Below are positions 49,353 to 61,048 of a DNA stretch of 64,000 bases, piece after piece. The stretch's first letter is position 1, and the number at the start of each line of letters is the position of its first letter. The notes below the pieces were generated by a model, which had not been told where the DNA came from, ran no database searches, and saw nothing but the letters and a program-made list of their open reading frames with translations. Made by a program: the position numbers and the translations under genes. Origin of the DNA: Sphagnum compactum (Eukaryota; Bryophyta; Sphagnopsida; Sphagnales); NCBI GenBank assembly GCA_965153455.1, contig OZ234494.1, positions 2,294,001 through 2,358,000 on the forward strand, read 5' to 3'.

Positions 49353-50350
49353 GCAAAAAGGTTTTTTTGGGAGCTTCAGGTCCGTTAGCTGTCGGCGACA
49401 GAGCAAACAACAGAAGCTCTAAACCCTAAACCCTAGACGTCAGACAGACAGGCCCAAGATGGGCTTGCTTTAAAGCTTTTGAGTGTGAATTTGTACTGTC
49501 CTGAGGTTCGTTTTAAAAGGGGTTAAGTTGCTTTCTTTGGTTCCTTCCCAATTGGGTTGTCCCATTGAAATCTATCCATCTATCTATCTATCTGAAGAAA
49601 CACAAGATTCCTAACAAAAGCAAAGCATGAGTGAGTACTAAGTAGTTATGGGCAGTAATCAATCATTCCACTCAATAATACCAAGTCAATAATCCTTTCT
49701 CTTTTCTATAATGAACTTCTTACAAAACATTCATCACAAAAGTCTAAAAAGTGTACTAGTGTATTCCAAAGTATACAAGAAATTTTCTAGTCTACTCGTT
49801 ACCTCCAAATACACACTAGAAAATTTCTTGCTGCTCTTTACTCGCTACAGAATGGTGTCTGTTATGGCTCCCAATGAGCCATATGGTGAGCCCCGTAGGT
49901 GAGCTTTTGGCAAACTAGGAGCCATAACCCGTACCCAATGCTTGCTGGCTTGTTGAAGGAAAGATCTGAACTTGCTACTTAGGCTGGTCTTAAAATAGGG
50001 TTTAGGGTTTAGGGTTTTAGGTTCCTAATGACATAATCTACCATTATGGCCAATTATGGAAAAGAGAAATGGCTGAAAATTTGTGGAATCCGAAGGTTCA
50101 GACCTTTACAAGTAGGGTAATGCCAAAGGAGTAGGGCATTCCAAAAATTAAGTTCCTAAGTCATTCTCAAAATAAGTGGCCTTGAGCTCACTCGTTTATT
50201 TTGGAAACACCCTCCCCCCCCCCTCTCCCCCCTCTCCTCCTCGGGCTTTACCTTGTGTACAGCATTGGAAAAATCTTGTTTTTATTTGCATTTTGTCATA
50301 GGATAGTTAACAGGTATCTGTTGGGTATCAAATTTTGTTTTTGTCTACTT
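49353..50350. other. Intergenic stretch with microsatellite, hairpin and telomere-like run
   Basis: Telomere-like AAACCCTAAACCCTAG lies at 49,421-49,436 and AGGGTTTAGGGTTTAGGG at 49,998-50,015. A (CTAT)n tract is at 49,573-49,593. Exact 16-bp inverted arms CAAGAAATTTTCTAGT sit at 49,776-49,791 and 49,815-49,830. No coding region recognised. Confidence 0.5.
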
Positions 50351-50354
50351 TCAT

Positions 50355-50875
50355 ATCTAGCATGTAGCCAAATTTGGCTAAATTATTTGCTGGATGATCG
50401 CCACTTTGGCTACATCACAAAACCCTTAAAAGAAGCCCTGGGGCTTCTGGCCATAACTTTACTTTACGCACAAACTTCATTGCAAGTGATGAAGAAGAAG
50501 AAGAAGAAGCATGTCAAGTTTCAAAATCTTTGGTGTGTGTGAAGTGAGATGATGATCACATTAGTTAGGCTAACACACTTGGGGCAATGTCCAATCTTTT
50601 GTACACAATTTAATTTACACAAATTTAATATCACACACTCTTTAGCATCCAACTGCAAACAACTGCCTATTTTGACTCCTACCCTAAGTTTCCCATTCTC
50701 CAAGAAAATTTCAAAATTTCAAAATCTTGTAATCTTCAAGGGATCATGCCAATCAAGGGCTTTGTATGTGTGTGTGTGTGTGTGTGTGTGTTTTTTTTTT
50801 CAATTTTGTCATGTAGCTGAATTGGCAATCGTATCCATAAGAGGATTTAGCCAAATCTGGCTATAAACCAAATAT
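50355..50875. repeat. Two more TGTAGCC family copies plus microsatellites
   Basis: A minus copy lies at 50,355-50,420 (ATGTAGCCAAATTTGGCTAA ... GATGATCGCCACTTTGGCTA) and a plus copy at 50,808-50,875 (CATGTAGCTGAATTGGCAAT ... GGATTTAGCCAAATCTGGCT). Between them are (GAA)n at 50,490-50,508 and (TG)12 at 50,767-50,790. Confidence 0.65.
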
Positions 50876-53800
50876 GAAGATTAAAAGGATGGGGAAGTGA
50901 TGAACTTTGAACCATGATCTCTTATGCTCTTTAAAATCACTTAAGGATAAAACAATTCATATTTGAATGTGTTATTAGATGTCATTTTTTATTATTGAAA
51001 AACATTGTGCATCTTATATTAGTATGTGTTAACTTTGTAGTTATGTGATATGCCATATGTTGCATTCTTAGTCTATCGGTTAATTAATAGATTTTTTTTG
51101 GGATTGGAATTAAATCTGATATAGGGATGATTTCATGAATAACTCAAAACTCATCATGAGATGGCAAAGGTAAGCCCAATGGCAAATCAAATATAAGGTG
51201 ATTTTAAAGGATAATTTTATTATCATTAACATTATTAACATAATATTTCCATAAGTTAAAGTGAAAATCATTTCTCAAATTGAAGGTGCTACTAGGGATG
51301 TAGTTTGCAAGTCTTGAAAAATTGAATTGCAAGTGTTCAACACATGAAGTCAAAAGTGGGAAATCAAATTTCTACCCTTGAAGGTGGGACTCCTTGATGG
51401 AAATACACCCCAACACAAATGCTCAAGATAATGGCATATTCTAGAAAACTTCATTTAGTTAAGATCCCAACCTTTCAAATTACAAACCTTCTTGACTTAT
51501 GAATAAAATTTAAAGTTAGGGAAAACATTGCAATTCAGAAGACCATTTTAGACTTAGTTTCATCAATTTCCTTTGAAGTTTGAACTCATTTTACAAAGTT
51601 GTTGTTTTCATAACAATTAGAATGTTGTTATTGAAACACATTTAGCGACCCATTGTGGCTTTTCTCAAAAATGTTTACAATTCCATCACCTTGATTGCTA
51701 CAAACAAAACCTTCCTTAAATAAAAAGCACAATCCAAGCTTGAGGTTGTCATGGTACTTATTTCGTATACCTCCCCCATTCAACTAAAAGTTCGTGCTCA
51801 TTGTTATCCAAACAATGAATTATGATGCTTGGATTTGAACTCCAACTCATTGTCCAATAGGTAGGTATAGGACTATTACTTAGATTAACCCTAATTTGAA
51901 GTGTTGAAACTCTAATAAACTCCATGATTGAAAAAAATTCCTTGTTAAACATGTTTATTGCTTTGGAAGGTTGCAATCAAATATTGTGGTCACCAAATCA
52001 TTGATCTCTTAATTTCTCACCAAATCATCACCAAACATATATATCAATTTATAGTAGGTTGCCAATATAATAAAGGGAATTCTCATTTTTTTTTTCCACT
52101 TGCCATAAATAAGTTGCAGTAAAATCTGGCTACATCTTGCCACCTTAGACACTATTCTAAAATCCTTAGAAAAAACACTACACTTAACACAGTCTCCAAG
52201 AAAAAATAAAAATCCTCATAATTTGTGCAAAGACCTTTGACATTGTATTGGCAAAAGTTGCACATGAGAGAATAAGCACATGACCTTAGTAGTGTCGTTC
52301 TTGCTTTTTCTCTCAACCATGAATGTGCAAATTCCTCGAGCTAGTCAAGCATCGTTACGCACGTATGTTTTGGCATGGTTACTGTTTTCGAGCGTTTGTG
52401 TAGATGTTGAAAATTTTGAACCTTGACGCGTTAGATTGAAAAACTGGATGGATTCAGTCAATAGGAAATAAAAATAATGGTTTCTTGTATGTCTGAAGCT
52501 TTTGAAGCTACTTACAAAACCTACCCTTCCATCTTACAAACCTACACTCCTTTCCCTCCCAACCTCTTTTGACAAAAAGGAGAATGGAGTGGTTGGACAA
52601 CACTAAACCCAAAACCCATCTCTGGCTTTTGTGTTTTGAAAATTTGAAAGTTTGGTAACAAAAGGCAAATGTTCTGTTCCAACTTCCCATGTCACAGAAA
52701 GAGCAGTCTTTGGAGATCTGTGCATTGGGTTCTCTTTGACTTTAAGATCTACTGAAGGATCTACAGTTGGGTATATGATTGATTGCCTGTCTAAGAGGAG
52801 GCAAACTGTACAAAGAAGCTAGATGATGTAGCTAGCTTGGGTTGAGGCAAAATTTAATGAACACACAAATCTCCTTGCAGTAATAATTATGAACCCATTT
52901 TCAAGGCATTTATAAATCTCAACTCCACTCAACTCGAACTCAAGTTTCAACTCAGCTCAACTCTGTGCCTTCAATCTGAGCAACTACAATTATATGATAC
53001 TACCTACTTACACCCAAAATGTCTTAAGGCACAGACATTATTATGTGGTGCACAGTTTGTTAGTGACAGGTTCCTCCAATTCTCGTCTTCATGGCTTGAT
53101 TGGGTTGTGTGTGTTTTCTTTATTGGATTCTCTTGGGAGGAAAAGACAAGGAGCAAAAGGTCCTGGAGCATTGAGGGGGGAGAGATACTTACTCACTGGC
53201 CAGTTGTGTTGTCTTTATGCTATCAAAACCTAGTGAAAGTGTAAGAGAAAACTGGGATGCCAGTAAGAGGAAAGACACTAATAATTAGAGGTCCCTTTTA
53301 ATGTATTCGTTCTGAGTTCAAAGAGTTTTTGCACGTTTGGACCCAATGAGTAGTGTGATGAGGAGAGTAATCAATCAAAAGAATGGGGTTTTTGGGGAGT
53401 CAAGTTTGGCATTTAACAGCAAGTTTCTGACATGCAAAATTCACCATGGAGCTTGGTGATTGAATTATGCACACAGCTTTGTTGTCCTAGTGTTTTGTTG
53501 CTCTCTTTACCTCTCTACCCTGGAGGCCACCCTCTCTCAGTTTTGCGCTCATTTTATAAACAGAGGGTGTCGGTGGCGACGTTACAACAACAACAACGTG
53601 TGTAGGCGGCCTCTATTTTGAGATGTGCTGTTGTAGTAAGTGAGGGTTTTTCTAGGCTAAGTCTCCTTTCAGGAGGTCCTCCCCCTTCTTCTTATGCTTC
53701 TTGTGGCAGGAGGGAGGGGGTTTGGGAACTTGATTAGGGTTTAGGTTAGGATTAAAAGTCCCTTGGGATTAGGGTTTAGGTTAGGATTAAAGTTTTAGGA

Positions 53801-54390
53801 TTTTAATAAATGGTCAAACATTTTTACAAAGCAGACTTACCTTGTGAATGGTCATCTCCCATTAGGCTAGGGTTTTAGGGTTTTAGGGTTTAGGGCTGAA
53901 CCCTAATCCCATATGTGAACTGCCCAAAGTATTATTCACAAGCAACTCAAGATGTAGTAAAAAAAAAGTGGGTATTTTGATTGGTCCATCACAAAAAAAA
54001 AATTTATTTTTTATTATTGGAACATTGGACATGCCCAAAATAGAATCCAGTTTCTAGCAACTTTTGATGTGCTAAAAACATGTTGGCCAATTAAAAATTC
54101 ATTACTATAGTTTTTTTTTTTTTTTTTGGTGACTAGAGCCTGGAAACTAGTGTTTGTAGTGGCCAATTTATTTAGTTTTTTTTCAAAAAAATTTCTGGAA
54201 AAACACATTTTACATTAAAAAAAACATAATTCCAAATCTTTCTATATACAAAAAAAAATCTAAAATAGCAAAAAAATGTGCCACCAAAAAATTCATTTTT
54301 GTAGCTTGCATTATTATGATTACTATGTAAGTAAGTAAAAAACATTTTTATTTGCTAGATTTTTATATTACATTCTTTTATTAAAAAAAT
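50876..54390. other. Intergenic stretch, no gene recognised
   Basis: Contains the SINE-like copy at 51.8 kb and a possible TGTAGCC-family fragment at about 52,110-52,150. Telomere-like or telo-box-rich segments lie at 53,735-53,790 (ATTAGGGTTTAGGTTAGGAT twice) and 53,868-53,896 (AGGGTTTTAGGGTTTTAGGG). Frames such as 52,994-53,233 have no recognised domain. Confidence 0.4.
51760..51900 (-). repeat. tRNA-like / SINE-like element, copy B
   Basis: Minus strand GGAGTTCAAATCC (51,843-51,831) is a B-box word. It is followed at about 45 nt by TTTTAGTTGAATGGGGGAGG near 51,775. The TTAGTTGAATGGG tail matches copy A at 47.7 kb. An A-box is not convincing. Confidence 0.45.
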
Positions 54391-54394
54391 TTCT

Positions 54395-55280
54395 TAAATG
54401 GTAGTTTGTCACTTTGACTACATTACAAAATTGAAAATAAAATAAAATTAAAGGATTAAAATCTGCCCCAAAGTAAGGGATTATTCATTATTAACTTTTT
54501 TTTGCATTACTAAAATAAAAAAATTTGGAGGTTTTTAATCATCAGATTTTTTTTAATATTAGATTTTTATATGATTTTTTGGAACTATGATTTTTATAGC
54601 CAAATTTGATTAAATCTTCTTTATGGACTCAAAAGAAATGTTAAATTTGGACTTAACAATCCTGATTTTTAGTCTATGTATTAATGTGAATTGGATATTT
54701 ATGATTTTTAGATCCATCACAAATATGGGAAAATAATAATAATAATAGTAATAATAATAATAATAATAAATTCCAAATGGGCCTAAGAGAGGACTTAGGA
54801 GATTTCCCCCCTTTTTTTCTTCAAATTTGTGATGTAGCCAAATTGATGTTCATAAAAAAGAAGATATAGCCAAATTTGGCTATAGAAAATATGAAAGTAA
54901 AAAACTGTAATAATCCTTTTGTATTTTTGGCTAACTGCTGGAACTTGCTATAAAATTCTGGTGAATTAAAAAAAAATTCACAAAAAATTCCCTCTTTTAT
55001 GTGTTAATTTCTGATGTGGCAATTTTTTTTTTTGCCATTTTGCAGAAATATCTTGAAAAAGGAAATTTTCTCCCCCCAAATTCCCTTTTCGAGGAAAAAA
55101 CAATTACTAAAAAAAATTCTTTAAGAAAAAAAAAACGAAAACAACATATTCGCCACAACTACATACAACATGAAAGGGTGGTCAAGTTTTTTTTTCTACT
55201 GGCATATTTTGAGTATCGCCAAATTTGGCTAAAAAGCATTGTGGATGTCACCACTCTGGCACCTACCTCACAATTTTTTT
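54395..55280. repeat. TGTAGCC family cluster and (TAA)n tracts
   Basis: The fullest copy, 54,828-54,950 (plus), reads GATGTAGCCAAATTGATGTT ... GATATAGCCAAATTTGGCTA ... AATCCTTTTGTATTTTTGGC, then CTGGAACTTGCTATAAAATT. Fragments lie at 54,400-54,430, 54,590-54,640 and 55,210-55,275 (minus, CGCCAAATTTGGCTAAAAAG). (TAA)n tracts are at 54,732-54,769 and 55,291-55,319. Confidence 0.6.
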
Positions 55281-55449
55281 AAATTAACAATTATTATCAT
55301 TATTATTATTATTATTATTAGTACTAAAAACCTGGTAAGTACTAAAAGCATATTAAATATTTTATTTGTAACCCTAACTCCAGTTTGATAAAATAATAAT
55401 AATAAAATAAATAAAGTAGAATGAAGTTGAAGGTCAACCCTAGGTAGCA

Positions 55450-56955
55450 TTGGCCACAAAAAAGCACAATAGCCAGAAATCTGGCGGAACTCGGCACGTA
55501 CTCCCACCACACACACCTACAATAGCCAAGTGCCCTCTCCTAAGTACCTACCTACCTACCTACCTACCCCCTTTTTGGCCTTTTTTCCGACCCTTCCCGC
55601 TCGCCCGCCCTCCCTCCCTCCCTCCCTCGGACCTCCCCCTCTCCGCCCTCCTGCGGGAAGACTGTCGTCACTGGAGTTTCTTGGGTGCTTGCTGCTCTTC
55701 TTCTCCTGTTGCTGCTTCTGCTGTGAGGTGCTATTGCTACTGTGTTGTTGGTGGTGGTGGTGGTGCTGGTGCTGCTGTGCGGTTTTTGGTGGTGAAGATC
55801 ACGGTGGTTCTGCTGCTGTGAAGTGGTGGTGGTGGTGGTTCTGCTGTTGTTGCTGCTGCTGTGAGGTTTTTGGTGGTGGTGGTGGTTTTTATGAGTAGGG
55901 AGGTGGTTGAGAACCAAGTGTGTGAATGAAGCATGTAGGCGTGCAAGGAATGGGGGGTTCTAAAGGTATGGCAAAAGCTGAAGTTGGATTTTTTTTTTAA
56001 ATTTTTTTTGGGGGAGTTCTGGTTGTTTTGGTGGTTGCAATGGGGGGTGGTAGATTGCATTGCGCAATGGACAATTGCAAGTTTCGTTTAAAATACGGTG
56101 CTTAGGAAGTGAGGATATACTTTTTCTTTTTTTCCCTTTTTTGTGAGTTGGTTTTCGTCCTGTTGCACCGCATTTACTTACTACGCTGAGCAAGAGTGAA
56201 GATGAATTTATGGGTTTGGGGTTTTGGTGGAGCTCACTCAGAGTGGGGGTGGCGGGGCGGAAGAGGGTTATGCGAGGTTTGATGACGTTGCGTGTAGGCG
56301 AGGGGTGCAGGAGTTGGTTTTTCTGATGTTGGACTAGCCTCTAAGAAGAGAAAGAAAAGACACGGTTTCTCCATAGCCTTGAATAAATGGAACTTTAGAG
56401 TATGACTGATGACATGGTTGGAGAGAAATGCAGCTTTTGTGAATATCGTCTACTCTGTAATAGTTTCAGAGGATTACCCTTCATCAAAGTGTTGTGTATC
56501 TGTGGATTTTTTTCTCTGCAATTCATAGATTTTGTAAATTGAAGATGGGTTTTTATATGGGAGAAGAAGCAATGCAGTCTGTGCCAGGGAATCGATGACT
56601 TTAGGGAGACTGTAATCAAGAATGCAGAAATGTAGCTAGGTAATGAATGTGTCACCATTCCTGCTTCTGTCATCTCAGCTCAAGAACTGAAAATCTGAGC
56701 TGCCTGAAACTTCTTTATTGTGACATCGTGTGGAGTCATGAGGTACATTCTGAAGGACCCATGTCCGCATTGTTGCAGTATCCAGACATGGTGCTAATTT
56801 TATATGCAAAAGTCACAAGATCTTAGGGGACATTTCTCAAAGACCAGAGCTCTGTTGTGAAAACAATTCCTCTTTTCTTTTTTCCCTCTTCATCTTTCTT
56901 TCCCCTTGTTGTGTAAACCCTTTCCAACTTAGGTGACATGAAGTCTCCTTTATGA
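55450..56955 (+). promoter_or_regulatory. Presumed RopGEF 5' region (promoter, leader, first intron)
   Basis: (CCTA)n at 55,545-55,569 and (CCCT)n at 55,605-55,628 are followed by a CT-rich then CTG/GGT-repeat-rich stretch (55,690-55,890). This style resembles the leader of the acidic-protein gene. The first RopGEF exon with the start codon should lie here or further left. Chance frames through the GGTGGTGGT repeats (55,450-55,917) are not considered genes. I could not choose a start ATG or first donor site. Confidence 0.35.
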
Positions 56956-59900
56956 TCTGACTATGATGCTGTTGCTGGTCCATGGTATTATGGGGCAGCA
57001 GGGTTACATGGCCATGTGCCAACATCAACTGATGATAGGTATGAGCAGCATAGCATCGATGGATCAAGCACCATAAGTACAGATGGGTTGGCCTCAGAGC
57101 AAATGCTGGGAGATGGTGATATAAGCTTCAGGCACACACATGGTGAAGATGTGGCTAGTAGTTCAGATGGGTCATCGCCTTTAGGTTGGCCCCTTGGGAG
57201 AACAGATCGGCCAAGTGGGGAGCCTTCTCCTTCATCGTCGGAATTGAACAGGAGCAGGGATCTATTCATGTGGGAGGAGAAGAGAGAGAAAAGACAAACA
57301 GTACTTTCTGGTACATTTCTTTGCTGAAAATTTCAGACTGAACCCAGAACCATAAAACCCCTTAGCTAGCTAGCTCAATGGCTGTTGCACAAGAATGTGG
57401 AATTATTGACTAGGAGGAATATTAGGTCATGTTTGTCGCCCAAAATCATGCCTGGTTAAATTCGGATGGTTTTTTAAAAGATGGGTTCTCTTCACTAAAA
57501 ACCTTGTTAGTGTGCCATGGGCTGGTATCAATATGAGACTGTACAGGGAGAAATGTCTCCTTTTTCAACAGCTCTTGTTGCATTACTAAATGCTGGGAAT
57601 TTTTTTGTTCCATCTGTTATTGCAGAGGTAGAGTTGATGAAGGAAAGATTTGCAAAGCTGCTGCTTGGGGATGACATGTCTGGTGGTGCTAAAGGAGTCT
57701 GTACAGCCTTGGCCATCTCCAATGCCATTACAAACCTCTCAGGTATCTGCTTTTGATGCACAACTACCCACTGAAAGAAACCTACCATCATCCTGACTTG
57801 TTCCAACCCTGACCTCCCCTCAACTCATCCAATCCTTCCTTGCACTTGCATGTATAAATCTTAAGTTAAAGAGTATGTCATTTGAGTGTCAGGAGCTACT
57901 TGCTTGCAGTGAAGGGTAAGGCCCTCAGTTGAGGGCATTACCAGAAGAAGGGGCTGTGCAAGGCGGTTGCCAAGCGTGGACCCACTTCTGGTAATGCTCT
58001 CAACTGAGGGCCTTACCTCAAGTAAAGACTTGCTAAAATTTGCAAAACAACAGAAGTTACCTCCCAAAAAAAGAAGGTCCTGCCTGCGATTTCTCAGAAA
58101 TCAAATTTTGGTGTAGAACATACCATCCAAATATGCTAAAAAACTTTCGGCAGGTCTGTACGTAACTGGTGAACTGCAGGGCAGCATCCTGTTTGGCCAC
58201 TGGACCCTATTGATGGATTGTGTGTAGCATATGCGTTGATCCAGCAATGGGTGTCAATGATGAAACAGCAAATAGTAATTATGATATGTGCTGTCTGTAG
58301 GCCATGTATTAAGATGTTTTGGTCACCTGTCTGTTTGTAAGAGATTGCTGTCCAAAAATGAGATTTGGGTGTGGGTGTGGTTCCAGCTTCCCTTTTTGGT
58401 GAGCTCTGGAGGCTAGAACCACTTGCTGAGGATCGGCGAACAAGATGGCGGAGGGAAATGGAGTGGCTTCTCTCAGTCAGTGATCACATTGTAGAGTTGG
58501 TCCCTTCGTGGCAAACTTTTCCAGATGGTACAAACTTGGAGGTAAGGTCCCATAAACACACCTTACTGCCAATTTGCCTCATTGAGCTCTGCTCTTGACA
58601 CACAGAAACCAATCAGTGGCTTGTGGATCAAGAGTGTCCATCAGTTATTCAGTACTGGTGCAGATCTGGACTAAAAAATTCAAGCACTGGAATCCCGCTT
58701 CATAGCTCATTCACATCAGGGCAATATCTGGTTTATTCTCCCTTTTACAGAATGCAGAATGTTTTGGAGAGCTCAAACTCTCAAGACAACCTTGTTATTC
58801 AAGGGGAAGGAAGAGAGAAGTTGTATTCAGCTACCATCCCCAGTTCTTATTTGAAATGGAGTTTAGGGTATTGAACATTGTTAGTAATTTGATGCAGGTG
58901 ATGGTGAGTCGGCCCCGCTCAGATCTTCACATAAATCTTCCAGCTTTACGCAAGTTGGATACCATGCTAGTGGTATAATATGACCCACCTGTCTGTGGTT
59001 TTTTTTTCAATGGAGTAGCAGCACTCAGTGAGTGTGACTTGTGCACTGGGCGGAGTATGCAAACAAGTCTCTATATTATTGTACTCGCACAAGAACCTGG
59101 TTGCAATTTTGAGATCTAGAACTTCACAGGAGTCACTGTGGTCCAGGAATTTATTTGCCATGATTTGATACCCTTGAAAGTTTTGGTTTGTGGAGTTTTC
59201 TGCAATTTCGACAATCTCATAAATGTTGGAATTTGTTTTGCCACTTGGTGAGTTTCTCATTTGATTTTGTGGATGTTCAATAACAGGACTCACTGGACAG
59301 ATACACTGAAACAGAGTTCTGGTATGTGGATCGAGGCATTGTTATGGCTGAGAAAGATAACCAGGGTGGTCCCAAGCTCTCTCTTCAACGGCAAGAAGAG
59401 AAATGGTGGCTGCCAACTCCAAAAGTACCGGTGAATGGTTTGTCTGTGGAGGCAAGAAGATGGTTGCAACATCAAAGGGAGTGCACGAGCCAAATACTTA
59501 AAGCAGCCATGTCCATCAATGGGCAGGTCTTGTCTGAGATGGAGGTCCCTCAAATCTACTTGGACTCCCTTCCTAAGGTGAGGTTTTTTCAGCTGCATGT
59601 TTGGGCAGATCTGGTGTATAACCACTCTTGAAGTAATGTGTAAATGGCATGGATCAATTGTGCTGAAAATCGTAAATTTTATTTGTGTATTCAGAGTGGA
59701 AAGGCAAGCCTTGGAGAATCTCTATACAAAGGACTGTCATCAGAGAAATTTTCAACTGCACAGTTCCTATCTACATTAGATCTCTCAAATGAGCACAGTA
59801 AATTGGAAATCGCAGATCGGTTAGAGACAGCACTCCTCATATGGCACCAGAAGATTCAGACAAAACAGTTGAATCCAGCATCAAAATCATCTTGGGGCAT

Positions 59901-61048
59901 GATGAAAGACTTTGTTGCAGATGAGAACAAGCGGGAGCAAGTTGCTGACAGAGCGGAAAGTTTGCTCCTTTGCTTGAAACAGCGGTTTCCAGGCCTGACA
60001 CAGACAGCTTTGGATATGAACAAGATACAGTATAATAGGGTAAGTGGCAAAAACCAGTCCACCATTGAGGTTCCCTTTCCATCAGGCTGATGTGATCACA
60101 GTGGCCTAATGCAAAAACCACTGGCATAGGGCCTTGTTTCTTGCGGCAGGGTCAGTGGCTTTCCATTGGAGAGGTGCAACTGTGGTGAAAATGTGTAATT
60201 AATCATGTTAGGAACTCTGGGAACACATGTTCTCATGAAAAGAAGGATAGATGTCATTGCATGGTGAGCCAATCCGTGACTCACAGCTCTCATAGCTCCT
60301 GCAATTGGTTAATGCTTGACTGGTAGAGCTGTGAGATGACAGAGCACAGCTGCTTGAAAAAATATAATGGAAAGCTGTTGTGATCACAACAGCCTAATGG
60401 AAAGATGCGGTGTGTGTGGCTGCTCTGTCTGTTGTACCCTTCAAATCATTCATTGACCCAAGTCTGAATTTGCTTCTGATTCAATGTAATGTGTTTTTAT
60501 CAGAGGGATGGCAGCCAGTTACTGATCCAGGTTTCATGCAAATTTGTCTGCAGGATGTAGGGCAATCAATACTGGAGAGCTACTCAAGGGTGCTAGAGAG
60601 CTTGGCATCCACCATCATTGCCCGCATTGATGATATCCTATATGCTGATAACCTTGTTACAATGTCAGCTGTTCCAACAGCTCCAACATCAGGAAAATCT
60701 GGAATCCCTCATTCAAAGAGGAACCATGGATCTTATACTGTGCAATTACCAGCTGTTGGTACTCCTCGTAACACAACTCCTTTTGTTTCTCCCAATACTT
60801 CACCAACACCCGACTCAAACATGAAATCAAATTCAGTGCATGATGTTACGCAAGGAACAGTCCTCATACAAGGACCACATTTAACCCAAGTATTTTCAGA
60901 TTTTCTGTCTAGTGAGAAGCTAGAAATGGAGGCGAAGAAAGAGCAGGAAGATCTGGTGAAGATCCCTCCCAATGCAACCAACACATGGAGTTATGCAGGT
61001 GAACTTGAAAACAGCAATGCTTTGCACAGTCCACCAAGTCGAGACTAA
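56956..61048 (+). CDS. RopGEF: ROP/RAC GTPase exchange factor with PRONE domain
   Basis: RopGEFs activate plant ROP (RAC) GTPases at the plasma membrane in polar growth and receptor-kinase signalling. I read exons ending at 57,310 (frame open from 56,956), then 57,626-57,742, 58,387-58,541, 58,898-58,972, 59,287-59,577, 59,695-60,039 and 60,554-61,048. All have GT/AG borders and matching phases (1, 1, 0, 0, 0, 0), with a stop at 61,048. From 57,016 this gives 590 residues, near the usual size. The variable N-terminus is Ser-rich ([13 protein letters not shown]). PRONE runs from [20 protein letters not shown] through [40 protein letters not shown] and [10 protein letters not shown]. It continues with the EEKWWLP motif, [30 protein letters not shown] and [20 protein letters not shown] to [10 protein letters not shown]. 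The variable C-terminus ends WSYAGELE...PPSRD, as in many plant members. No in-frame ATG opens the first exon read here (TGA at 56,953), so an upstream exon must supply the start. Confidence 0.92.
57915..58017. mobile_element. Foldback MITE-like hairpin in RopGEF intron
   Basis: Arms 57,915-57,947 and 57,985-58,017 (33 bp each, GGTAAGGCCCTCAGTTGAGG ...) are complements with one mismatch and a 37-nt loop. The sequence within each arm, CCCTCAGTTGAGGG, is itself nearly palindromic. It lies in the intron between 57,743 and 58,386. Flanking duplication is not evident. Confidence 0.8.

Noticed and set aside
55450-56060. Several overlapping frames of 107-123 codons on both strands
   Set aside because: They arise from GGT/CTG/CCT simple repeats read in different frames and encode homopolymeric Cys/Trp/Gly or His/Thr runs.
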